Shown piece after piece: positions 16,255-25,093 of a stretch of DNA of 54,761 nucleotides. Position 1 is the stretch's first letter, and the number at the start of each line of letters is the position of its first letter. The translations under genes were made by a program, and so were the position numbers. The notes beneath the pieces are model-generated. The model searched no databases, was not told the origin of the DNA, and was given only the letters and a program-made list of their open reading frames with translations. Origin of the DNA: Mycobacterium sp. 1100029.7 (GTDB taxonomy: Bacteria; Actinomycetota; Actinomycetes; Mycobacteriales; Mycobacteriaceae); assembly GCF_001665235.1 (NCBI RefSeq), contig NZ_LZSC01000033.1:1-54761 (forward strand), in the 5' to 3' direction.

Positions 16255-17163
16255 ATGGTCTTCGAAATCGCCCGTCCCAAGCTCGAAGGAAACATCGCGG
16301 TCGGCGAAGACCGCCAAATCGGGTTCGCCGAATTCGGTGACCCGCAGGGCCGGGCGGTGTTCTGGCTGCACGGCACCCCCGGCGCACGCCGGCAGATCCC
16401 CACCGAGGCTCGCGTCTACGCCGAAGAACACGGCATCCGGCTGATCGGACTGGACCGCCCCGGGATCGGTTCGTCGACGCCGCATCGCTACGAGAACATC
16501 CGGGCCTTCGCCGACGACTTGCGGGAGATCGCCGACACCCTCGGTATCGACAAGATGGCCGTCATCGGCCTGTCCGGCGGCGGCCCGTACGCACTGGCCT
16601 CGGCCGCGGTGCTGTCGGATCGCGTCGTGGCGACGGGCGTGCTCGGTGGCGTGGCGCCGTTCATCGGCGACGAGGGCATCACCAGCGGTCTGATGAATTT
16701 GGGCAAGCGGGTGGCGCCGCTGCTGCAGCTCGGCGGCGACCCGCTGCGGATCGGCGCGAGCCTGATGGTCCGGGCCATCCGTCCGGTCGCCAACACCGCG
16801 CTGTACTTGTACGCCGCGATATCGCCGGAAGCCGATCGTCGCCTGCTCACCCGCCCCGAGTTCGGCGCCATGTTCCTCGACGACCTGCTCAACGGCAGCC
16901 GCAAACAGCTGGCCGCCCCGTTCAACGACGTCATTCTGTTCGTCCGTGACTGGGGATTCCGGCTCGACGAGGTCAAGGTGCCGGTCCGCTGGTGGCACGG
17001 CGACAGCGACCACATCGTGCCCTTCGCGCACGGCCAGCACGTGGTGGCCAAGCTGCCCGACTGCGAGCTGTTCGTACTGCCCGGCGAAAGTCACCTCGCC
17101 GGGTTGGGTCGCGGCGAAGAGATCCTGTCCACGCTGATGAAGATTTGGGACGAGCAGGCCTGA
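16255..17163 (+). CDS. alpha/beta hydrolase (Rv1191-like)
   Basis: 302 residues. Alpha/beta-hydrolase landmarks: FWLHGTPGARRQ (oxyanion His-Gly loop, about 36-47), LDRPGIGSSTP, nucleophile elbow GLSGGG (Ser about 109), a late Asp in HGDSDHIVP (about 249) and the catalytic His in GESHLAG (about 281). A lid region between residues 135 and 215 is unlike well-known families. The position before fadD36 matches Rv1191 of M. tuberculosis. Substrate unknown; esters, lactones or epoxides are all possible. Confidence 0.85.
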   Translation: MVFEIARPKLEGNIAVGEDRQIGFAEFGDPQGRAVFWLHGTPGARRQIPTEARVYAEEHGIRLIGLDRPGIGSSTPHRYENIRAFADDLREIADTLGIDKMAVIGLSGGGPYALASAAVLSDRVVATGVLGGVAPFIGDEGITSGLMNLGKRVAPLLQLGGDPLRIGASLMVRAIRPVANTALYLYAAISPEADRRLLTRPEFGAMFLDDLLNGSRKQLAAPFNDVILFVRDWGFRLDEVKVPVRWWHGDSDHIVPFAHGQHVVAKLPDCELFVLPGESHLAGLGRGEEILSTLMKIWDEQA

Positions 17164-17199
17164 CGTCGCGTGTTCGACAAGTGTCGGTAGCCTGCTGAA

Positions 17200-18621
17200 G
17201 TGCTGCTGAAATCCCTGAACCCCGCTGCTGTCAATGCCGTCGACATCCCCGATGCCGTAAGAATCGACGGCGCGGTGCTCAGCCGCAGCGATCTGCTCGG
17301 CGGTGCGACCTCGGTGGCCGAGCGCGTTGCCGGCGCGGACCGCGTCGCAATCCTGGCGACCCCGTCCGCGTCGACGGTGCTGGCGGTCGCCGGCTGCCTG
17401 ATAGCCGGCGTTCCGTTCGTGCCGGTGCCCTCCGACGTCGGCGCGGCTGAACGCCGACACATGCTGACCGACTCCGGTGCCAGCGCGTGGCTGGGACCGG
17501 AACCGGACGAGTCCGAGGGTCTGCCGCACATCCCGGTGCGACTGCACGCCCGCTCCTGGCACCGCTATCCCGAGCCGCCGCCGGAGGCCACCGCGATGGT
17601 CATCTACACCTCGGGCACCACCGGAGCGCCCAAGGGCGTGGTAGTCAGCCGCCGGGCCATCGCCGCCGATCTGGACGCGCTGGCCCAGGTCTGGCAGTGG
17701 ACTCCCGACGACGTGTTGGTGCACGGGTTGCCGCTGTTCCACATTCACGGATTGGTGCTGGGTCTGCTCGGGTCGTTGCGGGTCGGAAACCGCTTCGTGC
17801 ACACCGGGAAACCGACACCGGCCGGCTACGCCAAGGCCCGTGAGGAGTCCGGCGGCACGCTGTACTTCGCGGTGCCGACGGTGTGGTCGCGGGTGGGCGC
17901 CGATCAGTCCGCCGCCGCGGCGCTGCGGGGAGCCCGGCTGTTGGTGTCGGGAAGTGCGGCGCTGCCGGTGCCGGTGTTCGACCGGCTGGAACAGTTGACC
18001 GGACACCGCCCGATCGAACGCTACGGCGCCTCGGAGTCGTTGATCACGGTGTCGACCCGGGCCGACGGCGAGCGCCGCCCGGGCTGGGTGGGCCTGCCGC
18101 TGCCGGGGGTGGAAACCCGGTTGGTCGACGACGCCGGTGACATCGTTGCGTACGACGGGGAAACCGTTGGGAAACTTCAGATTCGCGGCGCGACGCTGTT
18201 CGACGGCTACCTGAACCGGCCCGAGGCCACCGCCGAGGCGTTCGACGCCGACGGCTGGTACCGCACCGGCGACGTCGCCGTCGTCGACGACGCGGGCATG
18301 CATCGCATCGTCGGCCGGGAGTCGGTCGACTTGATCAAGTCGGGCGGATACCGCATCGGCGCAGGCGAAATCGAGACGTCGTTGCTCGGGCATCCCGGCG
18401 TACAGGAAGCCGCGGTGGTCGGCATGCCCGACGAGGATCTGGGCCAGCGGATCGTCGCCTTCGTCGTCGGCTCGTCCGATCTCAAGTCCGACGACTTGAT
18501 CAACTTTGTCGCTCAAGACCTTTCGGTACACAAGCGGCCGCGCGAGGTGCGGCTGGTGGATGCGTTGCCGCGCAACGCGATGGGCAAGGTCGTCAAGAAG
18601 CAGCTGCTGTCCGAGGGCTGA
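17200..18621 (+). CDS. fadD36: acyl-CoA synthetase FadD36
   Basis: 473 residues, the same length as I recall for Rv1193. ANL superfamily: P-loop-like YTSGTTGAPKG (about 136-146), LPLFHIHGLVLGLLGSL (about 179-195), RYGASESL (about 271), GWYRTGDVAVVD (about 351), GRESVDLIKSGGYRIGAGEIE (hinge, about 370) and the C-terminal catalytic Lys in RNAMGKVVKKQL (about 465). It is markedly shorter than most FadD proteins because the N-terminal domain is reduced. Within the family this compact type resembles malonyl-CoA/short-chain acyl-CoA synthetases (MatB-like). GTG 17200 is the start, 36 bases after the hydrolase. Confidence 0.9.
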   Translation: MLLKSLNPAAVNAVDIPDAVRIDGAVLSRSDLLGGATSVAERVAGADRVAILATPSASTVLAVAGCLIAGVPFVPVPSDVGAAERRHMLTDSGASAWLGPEPDESEGLPHIPVRLHARSWHRYPEPPPEATAMVIYTSGTTGAPKGVVVSRRAIAADLDALAQVWQWTPDDVLVHGLPLFHIHGLVLGLLGSLRVGNRFVHTGKPTPAGYAKAREESGGTLYFAVPTVWSRVGADQSAAAALRGARLLVSGSAALPVPVFDRLEQLTGHRPIERYGASESLITVSTRADGERRPGWVGLPLPGVETRLVDDAGDIVAYDGETVGKLQIRGATLFDGYLNRPEATAEAFDADGWYRTGDVAVVDDAGMHRIVGRESVDLIKSGGYRIGAGEIETSLLGHPGVQEAAVVGMPDEDLGQRIVAFVVGSSDLKSDDLINFVAQDLSVHKRPREVRLVDALPRNAMGKVVKKQLLSEG

Positions 18622-18701
18622 GGACCTTCAGCCGCGTCTGGTATGCAGGGAAGAGCCCTGATACCGATTCGATGACCGACGTGTCACAACAAGGATTGTC
18701 A

Positions 18702-18716
18702 GCTGAAACTTTCAGC
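18702..18716. promoter_or_regulatory. perfect palindrome upstream of MFS gene
   Basis: GCTGAAA-C-TTTCAGC is a perfect 7-bp inverted repeat around one central base, 111 bp before the transporter ATG in a 206-bp gap. It is too short and T-poor downstream to be a terminator for fadD36. It is therefore a candidate operator for the transporter promoter. Confidence 0.4.
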
Positions 18717-18827
18717 GACACGCAGGATATTGCCAGCATTGCAGACGAGCGCGACTGCGCCGCTTCGCCTATTTTCGGGTGGTGGACGCGCAGCCGAACA
18801 CACCAAGGGGACCGCTAAAGATGTGCC

Positions 18828-20150
18828 ATGGGTGAGTCGAACCACTCAGCCGCCGCGACGACGGCGGTCGCCGACCAGCCGCGTGCCACACCGATGGCGC
18901 GGGTCGCCGTCTCGTGCCTCGTCGGCTCGGCGATCGAGTTCTACGACTTCCTGATCTACGGCACCGCCGCCGCGCTGGTGTTCCCCGCGGTGTTCTTCCC
19001 CAACCTGACGCCCGGCGTGGCCATGATCGCCTCGATGGGAACCTTCGCCACTGCGTTTCTGTCGCGGCCGGTGGGTGCGGCCGTCTTCGGCTACTTCGGC
19101 GACCGGCTGGGCCGCAAGAAGACGCTGATTTCGACGTTGCTGATCATGGCCGTGGCAACGGTGAGCGTCGGCCTGGTTCCCACCACCGCATCCATCGGCG
19201 TGGCCGCGCCGCTGATCCTGATGGGGCTGCGGCTGCTGCAAGGGTTCGCGGTCGGCGGTGAATGGGCCGGGTCGGCCCTGCTCAGCGCCGAGTACGCGCC
19301 CGGCGGCCAACGGGGCCGCTACGGCATGTTCACCCTGCTGGGCGGCGGCCTGGCCGGCGTGATGAGCAGTCTGACCTTCCTCGGCGTGAGCGTCACGATC
19401 GGCGAATACAGCCCGGAGTTCCTGCAGTGGGGCTGGCGGGTGCCGTTCCTGATCAGCGCCGTGCTGATCGCACTGGCGTTGTACGTGCGGCTCAACATCG
19501 ACGAGACGCCGGTGTTCGCCGAGGAGAAGGCCCGCGATCTGGTACCCAAAGCACCGCTGGCCGAGGTGCTGCGTCTGCAGCGCCGGGAGATCCTGCTGGC
19601 CGCCGGCAGCGTGCTGGGCGGGATGGCGTTCTGCTACATGGGCAACACCTACCTGGCCATGTACGCCCACAACCACCTGGGCTACACCCGCAGCTTCATC
19701 TGGACCGTCGGCGTGGTGGCCGGCCTGGTGAGCATCACGTCGGTGCTGGGCTCCGCGATTCTGTGCGACCGATTCGGGCGCCGCCGGATAATGCTGATCG
19801 GCTGGGCGGCCTGTGTGCCGTGGTCCTTCGTGGTGATCCCGTTGATCGACACCGGCAAACCGGTGTGGTACGCGGTCGCCATTGTCGGCATGTTCGCCGT
19901 CGCCGGGATCGGCAGCGGGCCCACCGGCGCTTTCTTGCCCGAGCTGTTCGCCACCCGGTACCGCTACAGCGGCTCGGCGTTGTCGATCAACCTGGCCGGG
20001 GTGCTCGGCGGGGCGCTACCGCCGCTGATCGCCGGGACTCTGCTGGCGACCTACGGCAGCTGGTCCATCGGCGCCATGCTGGCCGCGCTGGCGCTGACCG
20101 GTGTTATCTGCACCTACCTGCTGCCGGAGACCCACGGCACCACGCTCTAG
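18828..20150 (+). CDS. MFS transporter, metabolite:H+ symporter (MHS) type
   Basis: 440 residues with about 12 hydrophobic segments. The loop 2-3 motif FGYFGDRLGRKKTL, the QGFAVGGEWAGSALLSAEYAP segment and SRPVGAAVFG at TM2 are the signatures of the MHS branch (KgtP, ShiA, ProP-like), which takes up dicarboxylates, shikimate, betaine or aromatic acids. It holds the position of Rv1200 in M. tuberculosis, which is similar in length. The start is ATG 18828, inside GCCATGGGTGAG. The substrate is not predictable. It ends head-on against dapD with one base between the stop codons. Confidence 0.88.
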   Translation: MGESNHSAAATTAVADQPRATPMARVAVSCLVGSAIEFYDFLIYGTAAALVFPAVFFPNLTPGVAMIASMGTFATAFLSRPVGAAVFGYFGDRLGRKKTLISTLLIMAVATVSVGLVPTTASIGVAAPLILMGLRLLQGFAVGGEWAGSALLSAEYAPGGQRGRYGMFTLLGGGLAGVMSSLTFLGVSVTIGEYSPEFLQWGWRVPFLISAVLIALALYVRLNIDETPVFAEEKARDLVPKAPLAEVLRLQRREILLAAGSVLGGMAFCYMGNTYLAMYAHNHLGYTRSFIWTVGVVAGLVSITSVLGSAILCDRFGRRRIMLIGWAACVPWSFVVIPLIDTGKPVWYAVAIVGMFAVAGIGSGPTGAFLPELFATRYRYSGSALSINLAGVLGGALPPLIAGTLLATYGSWSIGAMLAALALTGVICTYLLPETHGTTL

Positions 20151-20151
20151 C

Positions 20152-21096
20152 TCAGTTGGCGTGCAGGTCGTCGTTCAGCGCGATGCCCTGACCGCCGCGG
20201 GCCACCACTTCCACCGCGCCGCTCACCGAATTGCGGCGGAACAACAGGTTGTTGCCGCCGGAGAACTCGAGGGCCTTCAGTGTTTTGCCTTCGGGGGTAA
20301 GCACTTTGGTGCCCGCGGTGACATACAGGCCGGCCTCTACGACGCAGTCGTCGCCCAGCGAAATGCCCACCCCCGCGTTGGCGCCCAGCAGACACCGCTT
20401 GCCGATCGAGATCACCTCGTTGCCGCCGCCGGACAGCGTGCCCATGATCGACGCGCCACCGCCGACGTCGGAGCCGTCGCCGACCACCACGCCCGCCGAG
20501 ATGCGGCCTTCGACCATCGACGTGCCCAGGGTGCCGGCGTTGAAGTTGACGAAGCCCTCGTGCATGACCGTGGTGCCCGGCGCCAGGTGCGCGCCGAGGC
20601 GCACCCGGTCGGCGTCGGCGATGCGCACCCCGCTGGGCAGCACGTAGTCGACCATCCGCGGGAACTTGTCGACGCCGTAGACGGTCACCGGGGCTTTGCG
20701 GCGCAGCCGCGCGCGTACCGCCTCGAAGCCGTCGACCGCGCAGGGGCCGTGATTAGTCCACACCACATTGGTCAATACCCCGAACAAGCCGCCGGCGTTC
20801 AGCCCATGCGGCGCGACCAGGCGGTGAGACAGCAAATGTAGCCGCAGGTATGCGTCGTGTGCGTCGGCGGCGACATCCTCGAGTGACCCGATGACCGTGC
20901 GCACGGCCACGGTGTCGGTGTTGCGGTCGTCGTCCCGGCCGACCAGGGCGGCCAATTCCGGCGGAACATCCGACAGCGCCAGCCGCGAGGTGCCGCCGGT
21001 GTCGGACTCGGTCAGTTCCGGTGCGGGAAACCACGTGTCGAGGATCGATCCGTCGGAGGCCAGCGTCGCCAACCCGATACCTGCAGCTCCAGTCAC
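20152..21096 (-). CDS. dapD: tetrahydrodipicolinate N-succinyltransferase
   Basis: 314 residues. Transfers succinyl from succinyl-CoA to tetrahydrodipicolinate in the lysine/meso-diaminopimelate pathway. The C-terminal half is a left-handed beta-helix of hexapeptide repeats ([88 protein letters not shown]), and MVEGRIS carries the conserved Glu. The sequence is the actinobacterial DapD type, close to Rv1201c from end to end. GTG 21096 gives [13 protein letters not shown], the conserved N-terminus. It is divergent from dapE by 89 bp, so both diaminopimelate genes share one promoter region. Confidence 0.95.
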   Translation of the reverse strand: MTGAAGIGLATLASDGSILDTWFPAPELTESDTGGTSRLALSDVPPELAALVGRDDDRNTDTVAVRTVIGSLEDVAADAHDAYLRLHLLSHRLVAPHGLNAGGLFGVLTNVVWTNHGPCAVDGFEAVRARLRRKAPVTVYGVDKFPRMVDYVLPSGVRIADADRVRLGAHLAPGTTVMHEGFVNFNAGTLGTSMVEGRISAGVVVGDGSDVGGGASIMGTLSGGGNEVISIGKRCLLGANAGVGISLGDDCVVEAGLYVTAGTKVLTPEGKTLKALEFSGGNNLLFRRNSVSGAVEVVARGGQGIALNDDLHAN

Positions 21097-21185
21097 GGCG
21101 GTCAGGTTACGGCATGTCTTGCGGCCGGCGGTCTGCGCACATCGATGAGTGGGGCCGGGGACCAACGGCCCACTACGCTGGTTGG

Positions 21186-22262
21186 GTGCTGGACTTGCAT
21201 GGTGATCCGATCGCTCTGACCGCCGCGCTGGTCGATATTCCCAGCGAGTCGCGACACGAAAAGCGCATCGCCGACGAGGTCGAGGCCGCGCTGCGCGCGC
21301 AGACCTCGGGTTTCGAGATCGTCCGCAACGGCGATGCCGTGCTGGCGCGAACCCGGCGCAACCTGCCCACGCGGGTGCTGCTGGCCGGGCATCTGGACAC
21401 CGTCCCGGCGGCCGACAACCTGCCCAGCCGTCGCTCCACAGGCGAGGAAGGCGACGTGCTGCACGGTTGCGGCACCTCGGACATGAAATCCGGTGACGCG
21501 GTCTTCCTGCATCTGGCGGCCACGGTCGCCGACCCGGCGCACGACCTGACGCTGGTGCTCTACGACTGCGAGGAAATCGAAGCGGCCGCAAACGGTTTGG
21601 GCCGCATCGAGCGCGAGCTCCCGGACTGGCTGGCCGCCGACGTGGCGATCCTGGGCGAGCCGACCGCGGGTTACATCGAAGCCGGCTGCCAGGGCACGCT
21701 GCGAGTCGTGATCAGTGCCACCGGAACTCGCGCGCACTCAGCGCGATCGTGGTTGGGCGACAACGCGATTCACAAGCTGGGTGCCGTGCTGGCGCGGCTG
21801 GCCGGCTATCAGGCGCGCACCGTCGACATCGACGGCTGCCAGTACCGCGAAGGCCTGTCGGCCGTGCGGGTCGACGGCGGCATAGCCGGCAACGTCATTC
21901 CCGACGCTGCGTCCCTCACCGTCAACTACCGCTTCGCCCCGGACCGGTCACCGCCCGAGGCGCTGCAACACGTGCACGACGTGTTCGACGGCATCGACGT
22001 GCACATCGAACAGACCGACTGCGCGGCGGGCGCGCTACCCGGGCTGTCGCAGCCGGCCGCCAAGGCGCTGGTCGAGGCCGCCGGCGGCAACGTCCGGGCG
22101 AAATACGGCTGGACGGACGTGGCCCGGTTCGCAGCGCTGGGCATCCCGGCGGTCAACTTCGGGCCCGGGGACCCCAACCTGGCGCACACCCGCGACGAGC
22201 GGGTGCCCGTCGGCGCGATCACCGCCGCGGTCGACCTGCTGCGGCCCTATCTGGGCGGTTGA
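21186..22262 (+). CDS. dapE: succinyl-diaminopimelate desuccinylase
   Basis: 358 residues, M20 zinc metallopeptidase family. It removes succinate from N-succinyl-LL-diaminopimelate, two steps after DapD. Metal-ligand motifs: [10 protein letters not shown] (His, Asp about 68-70), [12 protein letters not shown] (about 99), [12 protein letters not shown] with the catalytic Glu (about 132), LGEPTAG (about 160), and the late His in [12 protein letters not shown] (about 336). The dimerisation lid includes [22 protein letters not shown] 21186 starts at the conserved [19 protein letters not shown]. The 3' end overlaps the convergent ATPase gene by 16 bp. Confidence 0.95.
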   Translation: MLDLHGDPIALTAALVDIPSESRHEKRIADEVEAALRAQTSGFEIVRNGDAVLARTRRNLPTRVLLAGHLDTVPAADNLPSRRSTGEEGDVLHGCGTSDMKSGDAVFLHLAATVADPAHDLTLVLYDCEEIEAAANGLGRIERELPDWLAADVAILGEPTAGYIEAGCQGTLRVVISATGTRAHSARSWLGDNAIHKLGAVLARLAGYQARTVDIDGCQYREGLSAVRVDGGIAGNVIPDAASLTVNYRFAPDRSPPEALQHVHDVFDGIDVHIEQTDCAAGALPGLSQPAAKALVEAAGGNVRAKYGWTDVARFAALGIPAVNFGPGDPNLAHTRDERVPVGAITAAVDLLRPYLGG

Positions 22263-24397
22263 CCACACTGCTGGGCCTGCGCGGCGGCATTGGCGGCCGC
22301 CGCATGCAACCCGGCCGCGCCCAGCTCCTGCGCCACCAGGCGCAGTGCCGCCTCGTCGTTGGTCGCCAGGGCTTTCGCGTGCGCCAGGGCGAGTTGCCCG
22401 GTCGCGCAGTCGACCTCGCCGCACAGCCGGGCCAGCGGATCGGCCGCACGGATGTCACCGAGCCGGACGGCCTCATGCCAGACCCGCAGCGCCACGGCCG
22501 ATTGGCCGCGGCGTTCGGCCATCCGCGCCGCGTCACGGGCCGCCGCCACCGCGCCGTGCGAGTCGCGTTCGGCCGCCAGCCGCCAGGCCCGCGCCACGCC
22601 CAGCTCCGGGCCGAACAGAGCAGACTTGGTGCCGTGCCGAGATTCGGCTCTGCTCAACGCTTTTGCCGCGCCCGCGATATCGCCCTGCTGAGCCAGTGCG
22701 GTGGCCAGCAACATCAGCGACAGCGGCCCCCACGAATAGCCGGTGCGTTCCAGTGCCGCAGCCGCCGGGCCGAGCAGCGCGGCGGCTTCGGCGAACCGGC
22801 CACCGGCGATCAGCATGTTCGCCAGCAGCACCTCGCCGATCGCCCGGCCCGGCTGCTGCAATTCCGCGAAATCGGTGAATTGCTGGGCTAATTCGGTTGC
22901 CGCGTCGAGTCGGCCGGACATCAGCAGCGTCGTGGTCTCGCCCAGCCCCACGGTGAAGCGCAGCAGCCCGGGGTGCTCGGCCTGCACGGCACGCTGGGCC
23001 AGCGGCGCGACGTCGGCGAACCGGCCCGCCCGCGCCGAACACAGGGTGGCCGCGCTGGCCGCCCAGGCCACCGCCTGGTCGTCGGCGTCCGGGGAGGCCA
23101 GCACCGAGTGGGCGATCTCGACGGCCCGCTCGATGTTGCCGGCGTTCATCGCGAACGTCGCGCTCAGCGCGTCCAGCGTGAGCCGCGGGCCGACATCGGG
23201 CACCCGGTTGCGGATGGTCTGCAGAAACGCGGTGGCCCGCTCGGGCTCGCTGAGCATGAAGAACTGATTGGCCGCCCGCAGCAGGGTCCACGCCATCAGG
23301 TCGGTCTCGGACAAGGTGGCGGCGTCGACAGCGGCCAGCACCTCTTCGGCTTCCCGGCCGCGGCCCTGAAACGCCAGGGCATTCGCCAGCGGCAGCCGGG
23401 CGCCCAGTTCGTCGGAGCGTCGCAGCGCGGCGCGGGCCAGCCGCTCGCCGAGCGTCAGGTCGCCGAGCCGCAGCGCCTGCCGGGCCGCGTCGACGACGTC
23501 GGGCACCGGCTGCGGCGCGTCACTGTCCAGTGCCAGCGACGCCAGCCGCAGCCGGTCGCTGAGATGGTCGGAGGCCTGCCGGGACCCCAACCGGACCAGC
23601 TCGGTGCGGCGCTGCCGGGCACCGTCGGCGCCCAGCGCGGCGCGGGCGCGCTCGGAGAACAGCGGGTGCGCGGTGTAGACCACCGGCTGGTCCGAAAGTT
23701 CGTCGCGCACCCGGGTTTCCGCGGCGCCCCACTGCTGGGCGTCGCTGACCGCGCCGGCACCGGCCAGCTCCGTCAGGTCGGCCAGCGACAGCGGCTCCTG
23801 GAGTGCGAGGTAGTCGAGCACGGCACGCGCCGCGGCCGGTAACTCGGCGATGAACACGTCGACCTCGGCGGCGCCGGTCGGCTCGCCCGGCGCGTCGACG
23901 TCGATCCGCTCCAGCAGGCCGTCGGTCCACAGCGCCGCGATGGCCTCCGGCGCCGCGTCCGCGCGGGCGGTCACGATCATCCGGGCGGTGCCGGCCAGCG
24001 CCAGCTGGTAGACGAGCGTGGCCGACAGGATGTCCAGGTCGTGTGCGTCGTCGACGATCAACAGCAGATCGCCTTGCAGATCGCGGCTCAGCGACGCCCG
24101 GGCCGCGCGCAGCAGCGCGGCCGGCTTCCCGATGTCGGCCCCGAAACTGGAGAAGTCCACGATGTGGCTGAAGGCGCCGAACGGCACCACGCGCTCGGTC
24201 GGCGTGCCGGTGACCCAGCGGACGAAGGTGCTCGGGTCGCGGCCCGCGAAATTCTCCGCGGCCAACCGCGCCAGTGTGGACTTTCCGACCCCGTCGGGTC
24301 CCAGCACCACGGCGCCCCGCCGGGCTCCGTCACCCAGGGCGGCGTCCAGCTGTTCCAACGTGGACGCGTGCTGCGGAACGTTCCATCGAATCGGCAT
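22247..24397 (-). CDS. MalT/LuxR-type AAA ATPase lacking its C-terminal HTH
   Basis: 716 residues. The N-terminal STAND-type ATPase has Walker [11 protein letters not shown] (about 32-41) and Walker [11 protein letters not shown] (about 110-119). Residues about 290-700 are Ala/Leu-rich TPR-like helical pairs, as in the MalT-LuxR regulators. Those proteins end in a LuxR HTH (a PLTxREREI motif), but here the frame stops after [17 protein letters not shown], inside the 3' end of dapE. The DNA-binding domain is therefore missing. The position corresponds to Rv1203c-Rv1204c, which from memory are also undersized. ATG 24397 is the start. It may act as a signalling ATPase without DNA binding, or be a decaying regulator. 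Confidence 0.75.
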   Translation of the reverse strand: MPIRWNVPQHASTLEQLDAALGDGARRGAVVLGPDGVGKSTLARLAAENFAGRDPSTFVRWVTGTPTERVVPFGAFSHIVDFSSFGADIGKPAALLRAARASLSRDLQGDLLLIVDDAHDLDILSATLVYQLALAGTARMIVTARADAAPEAIAALWTDGLLERIDVDAPGEPTGAAEVDVFIAELPAAARAVLDYLALQEPLSLADLTELAGAGAVSDAQQWGAAETRVRDELSDQPVVYTAHPLFSERARAALGADGARQRRTELVRLGSRQASDHLSDRLRLASLALDSDAPQPVPDVVDAARQALRLGDLTLGERLARAALRRSDELGARLPLANALAFQGRGREAEEVLAAVDAATLSETDLMAWTLLRAANQFFMLSEPERATAFLQTIRNRVPDVGPRLTLDALSATFAMNAGNIERAVEIAHSVLASPDADDQAVAWAASAATLCSARAGRFADVAPLAQRAVQAEHPGLLRFTVGLGETTTLLMSGRLDAATELAQQFTDFAELQQPGRAIGEVLLANMLIAGGRFAEAAALLGPAAAALERTGYSWGPLSLMLLATALAQQGDIAGAAKALSRAESRHGTKSALFGPELGVARAWRLAAERDSHGAVAAARDAARMAERRGQSAVALRVWHEAVRLGDIRAADPLARLCGEVDCATGQLALAHAKALATNDEAALRLVAQELGAAGLHAAAANAAAQAQQCGQPPR

Positions 24398-24496
24398 CGC
24401 CGAATTTTATTGCGAGGCGGTGTCCTGGCAGTGACTAGCTAGGGCGATGGCCCCATAGCTGCGCGTTCGGATGGCCTTTGGTCTACGTTGGCGGTT

Positions 24497-25060
24497 ATGC
24501 GCCCCGACGGCGATTCCGCACCCGAATGGACGGTTTGTGTGTACTGCGCATCCGGGCCCACCCATCCCGAATTGCTCGATCTGGCCAGCGAACTCGGCGA
24601 GGCGATCGCCGAGCGCGGTTGGACTCTCGTGTGGGGCGGCGGCCACGTTTCGGCGATGGGCGCGGTGGCGAGTGCGGCACGGGCGCACGGCGGCCGGACC
24701 GTCGGGGTGATCCCGCAGCAGTTGCAGCGCCGCGAGCTGGCCGACAAGAAAGCCGACGAGCTGATCGTCACCGACACCATGCGCGACCGGAAACGGATCA
24801 TGGAGGACCGCTCCGATGCGTTCGTCGTGTTGCCCGGTGGCGTCGGCACCCTCGACGAGCTGTTCGAAGCGTGGACGACGGGCTATCTGGGTATGCACGA
24901 CAAACCCGTGGTGATGCTGGATCCGTGGGGACACTATGAGGGCTTGTGGCTGTGGTTGAACGGACTGCTCGACAGCGGCTACATCTCGCAGGCAGCGATG
25001 GACCGGCTGGTGCTGGTCGATAAGGTGGGTGCCGCAATCGAGGCGTGTGCCCCTGTCTGA
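24497..25060 (+). CDS. log: LOG-family cytokinin riboside 5'-monophosphate phosphoribohydrolase
   Basis: 187 residues, the same length as I recall for Rv1205. LOG family: VYCASGPTHPE (about 13), GWTLVWGGGHVSAMGAVA (about 43-60), DTMRDRKRIMEDRSDAFVVLPGGVGTLDELFE with the catalytic Arg and the PGGxGTxxE nucleotide motif (about 93-124), and KPVVMLDPWGHYEGL. It releases free N6-modified adenines (cytokinins) from their ribotides. The M. tuberculosis homolog is a substrate of the Pup-proteasome system, and its build-up yields cytokinin-derived aldehydes. ATG 24497 is the start. Confidence 0.93.
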   Translation: MRPDGDSAPEWTVCVYCASGPTHPELLDLASELGEAIAERGWTLVWGGGHVSAMGAVASAARAHGGRTVGVIPQQLQRRELADKKADELIVTDTMRDRKRIMEDRSDAFVVLPGGVGTLDELFEAWTTGYLGMHDKPVVMLDPWGHYEGLWLWLNGLLDSGYISQAAMDRLVLVDKVGAAIEACAPV

Positions 25061-25093
25061 GGTCGGCCGCATCAACGGGAATCGAGGGAGCAC

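Noticed and set aside
16204..18531. A 775-codon open frame on the minus strand, and similar long frames such as 10083-12458 plus and 1802-2764 plus
   Set aside because: They are antisense to well-recognised genes, have Arg/Gly/His/Gln-rich composition typical of shadow frames in GC-rich DNA, and contain no domain.
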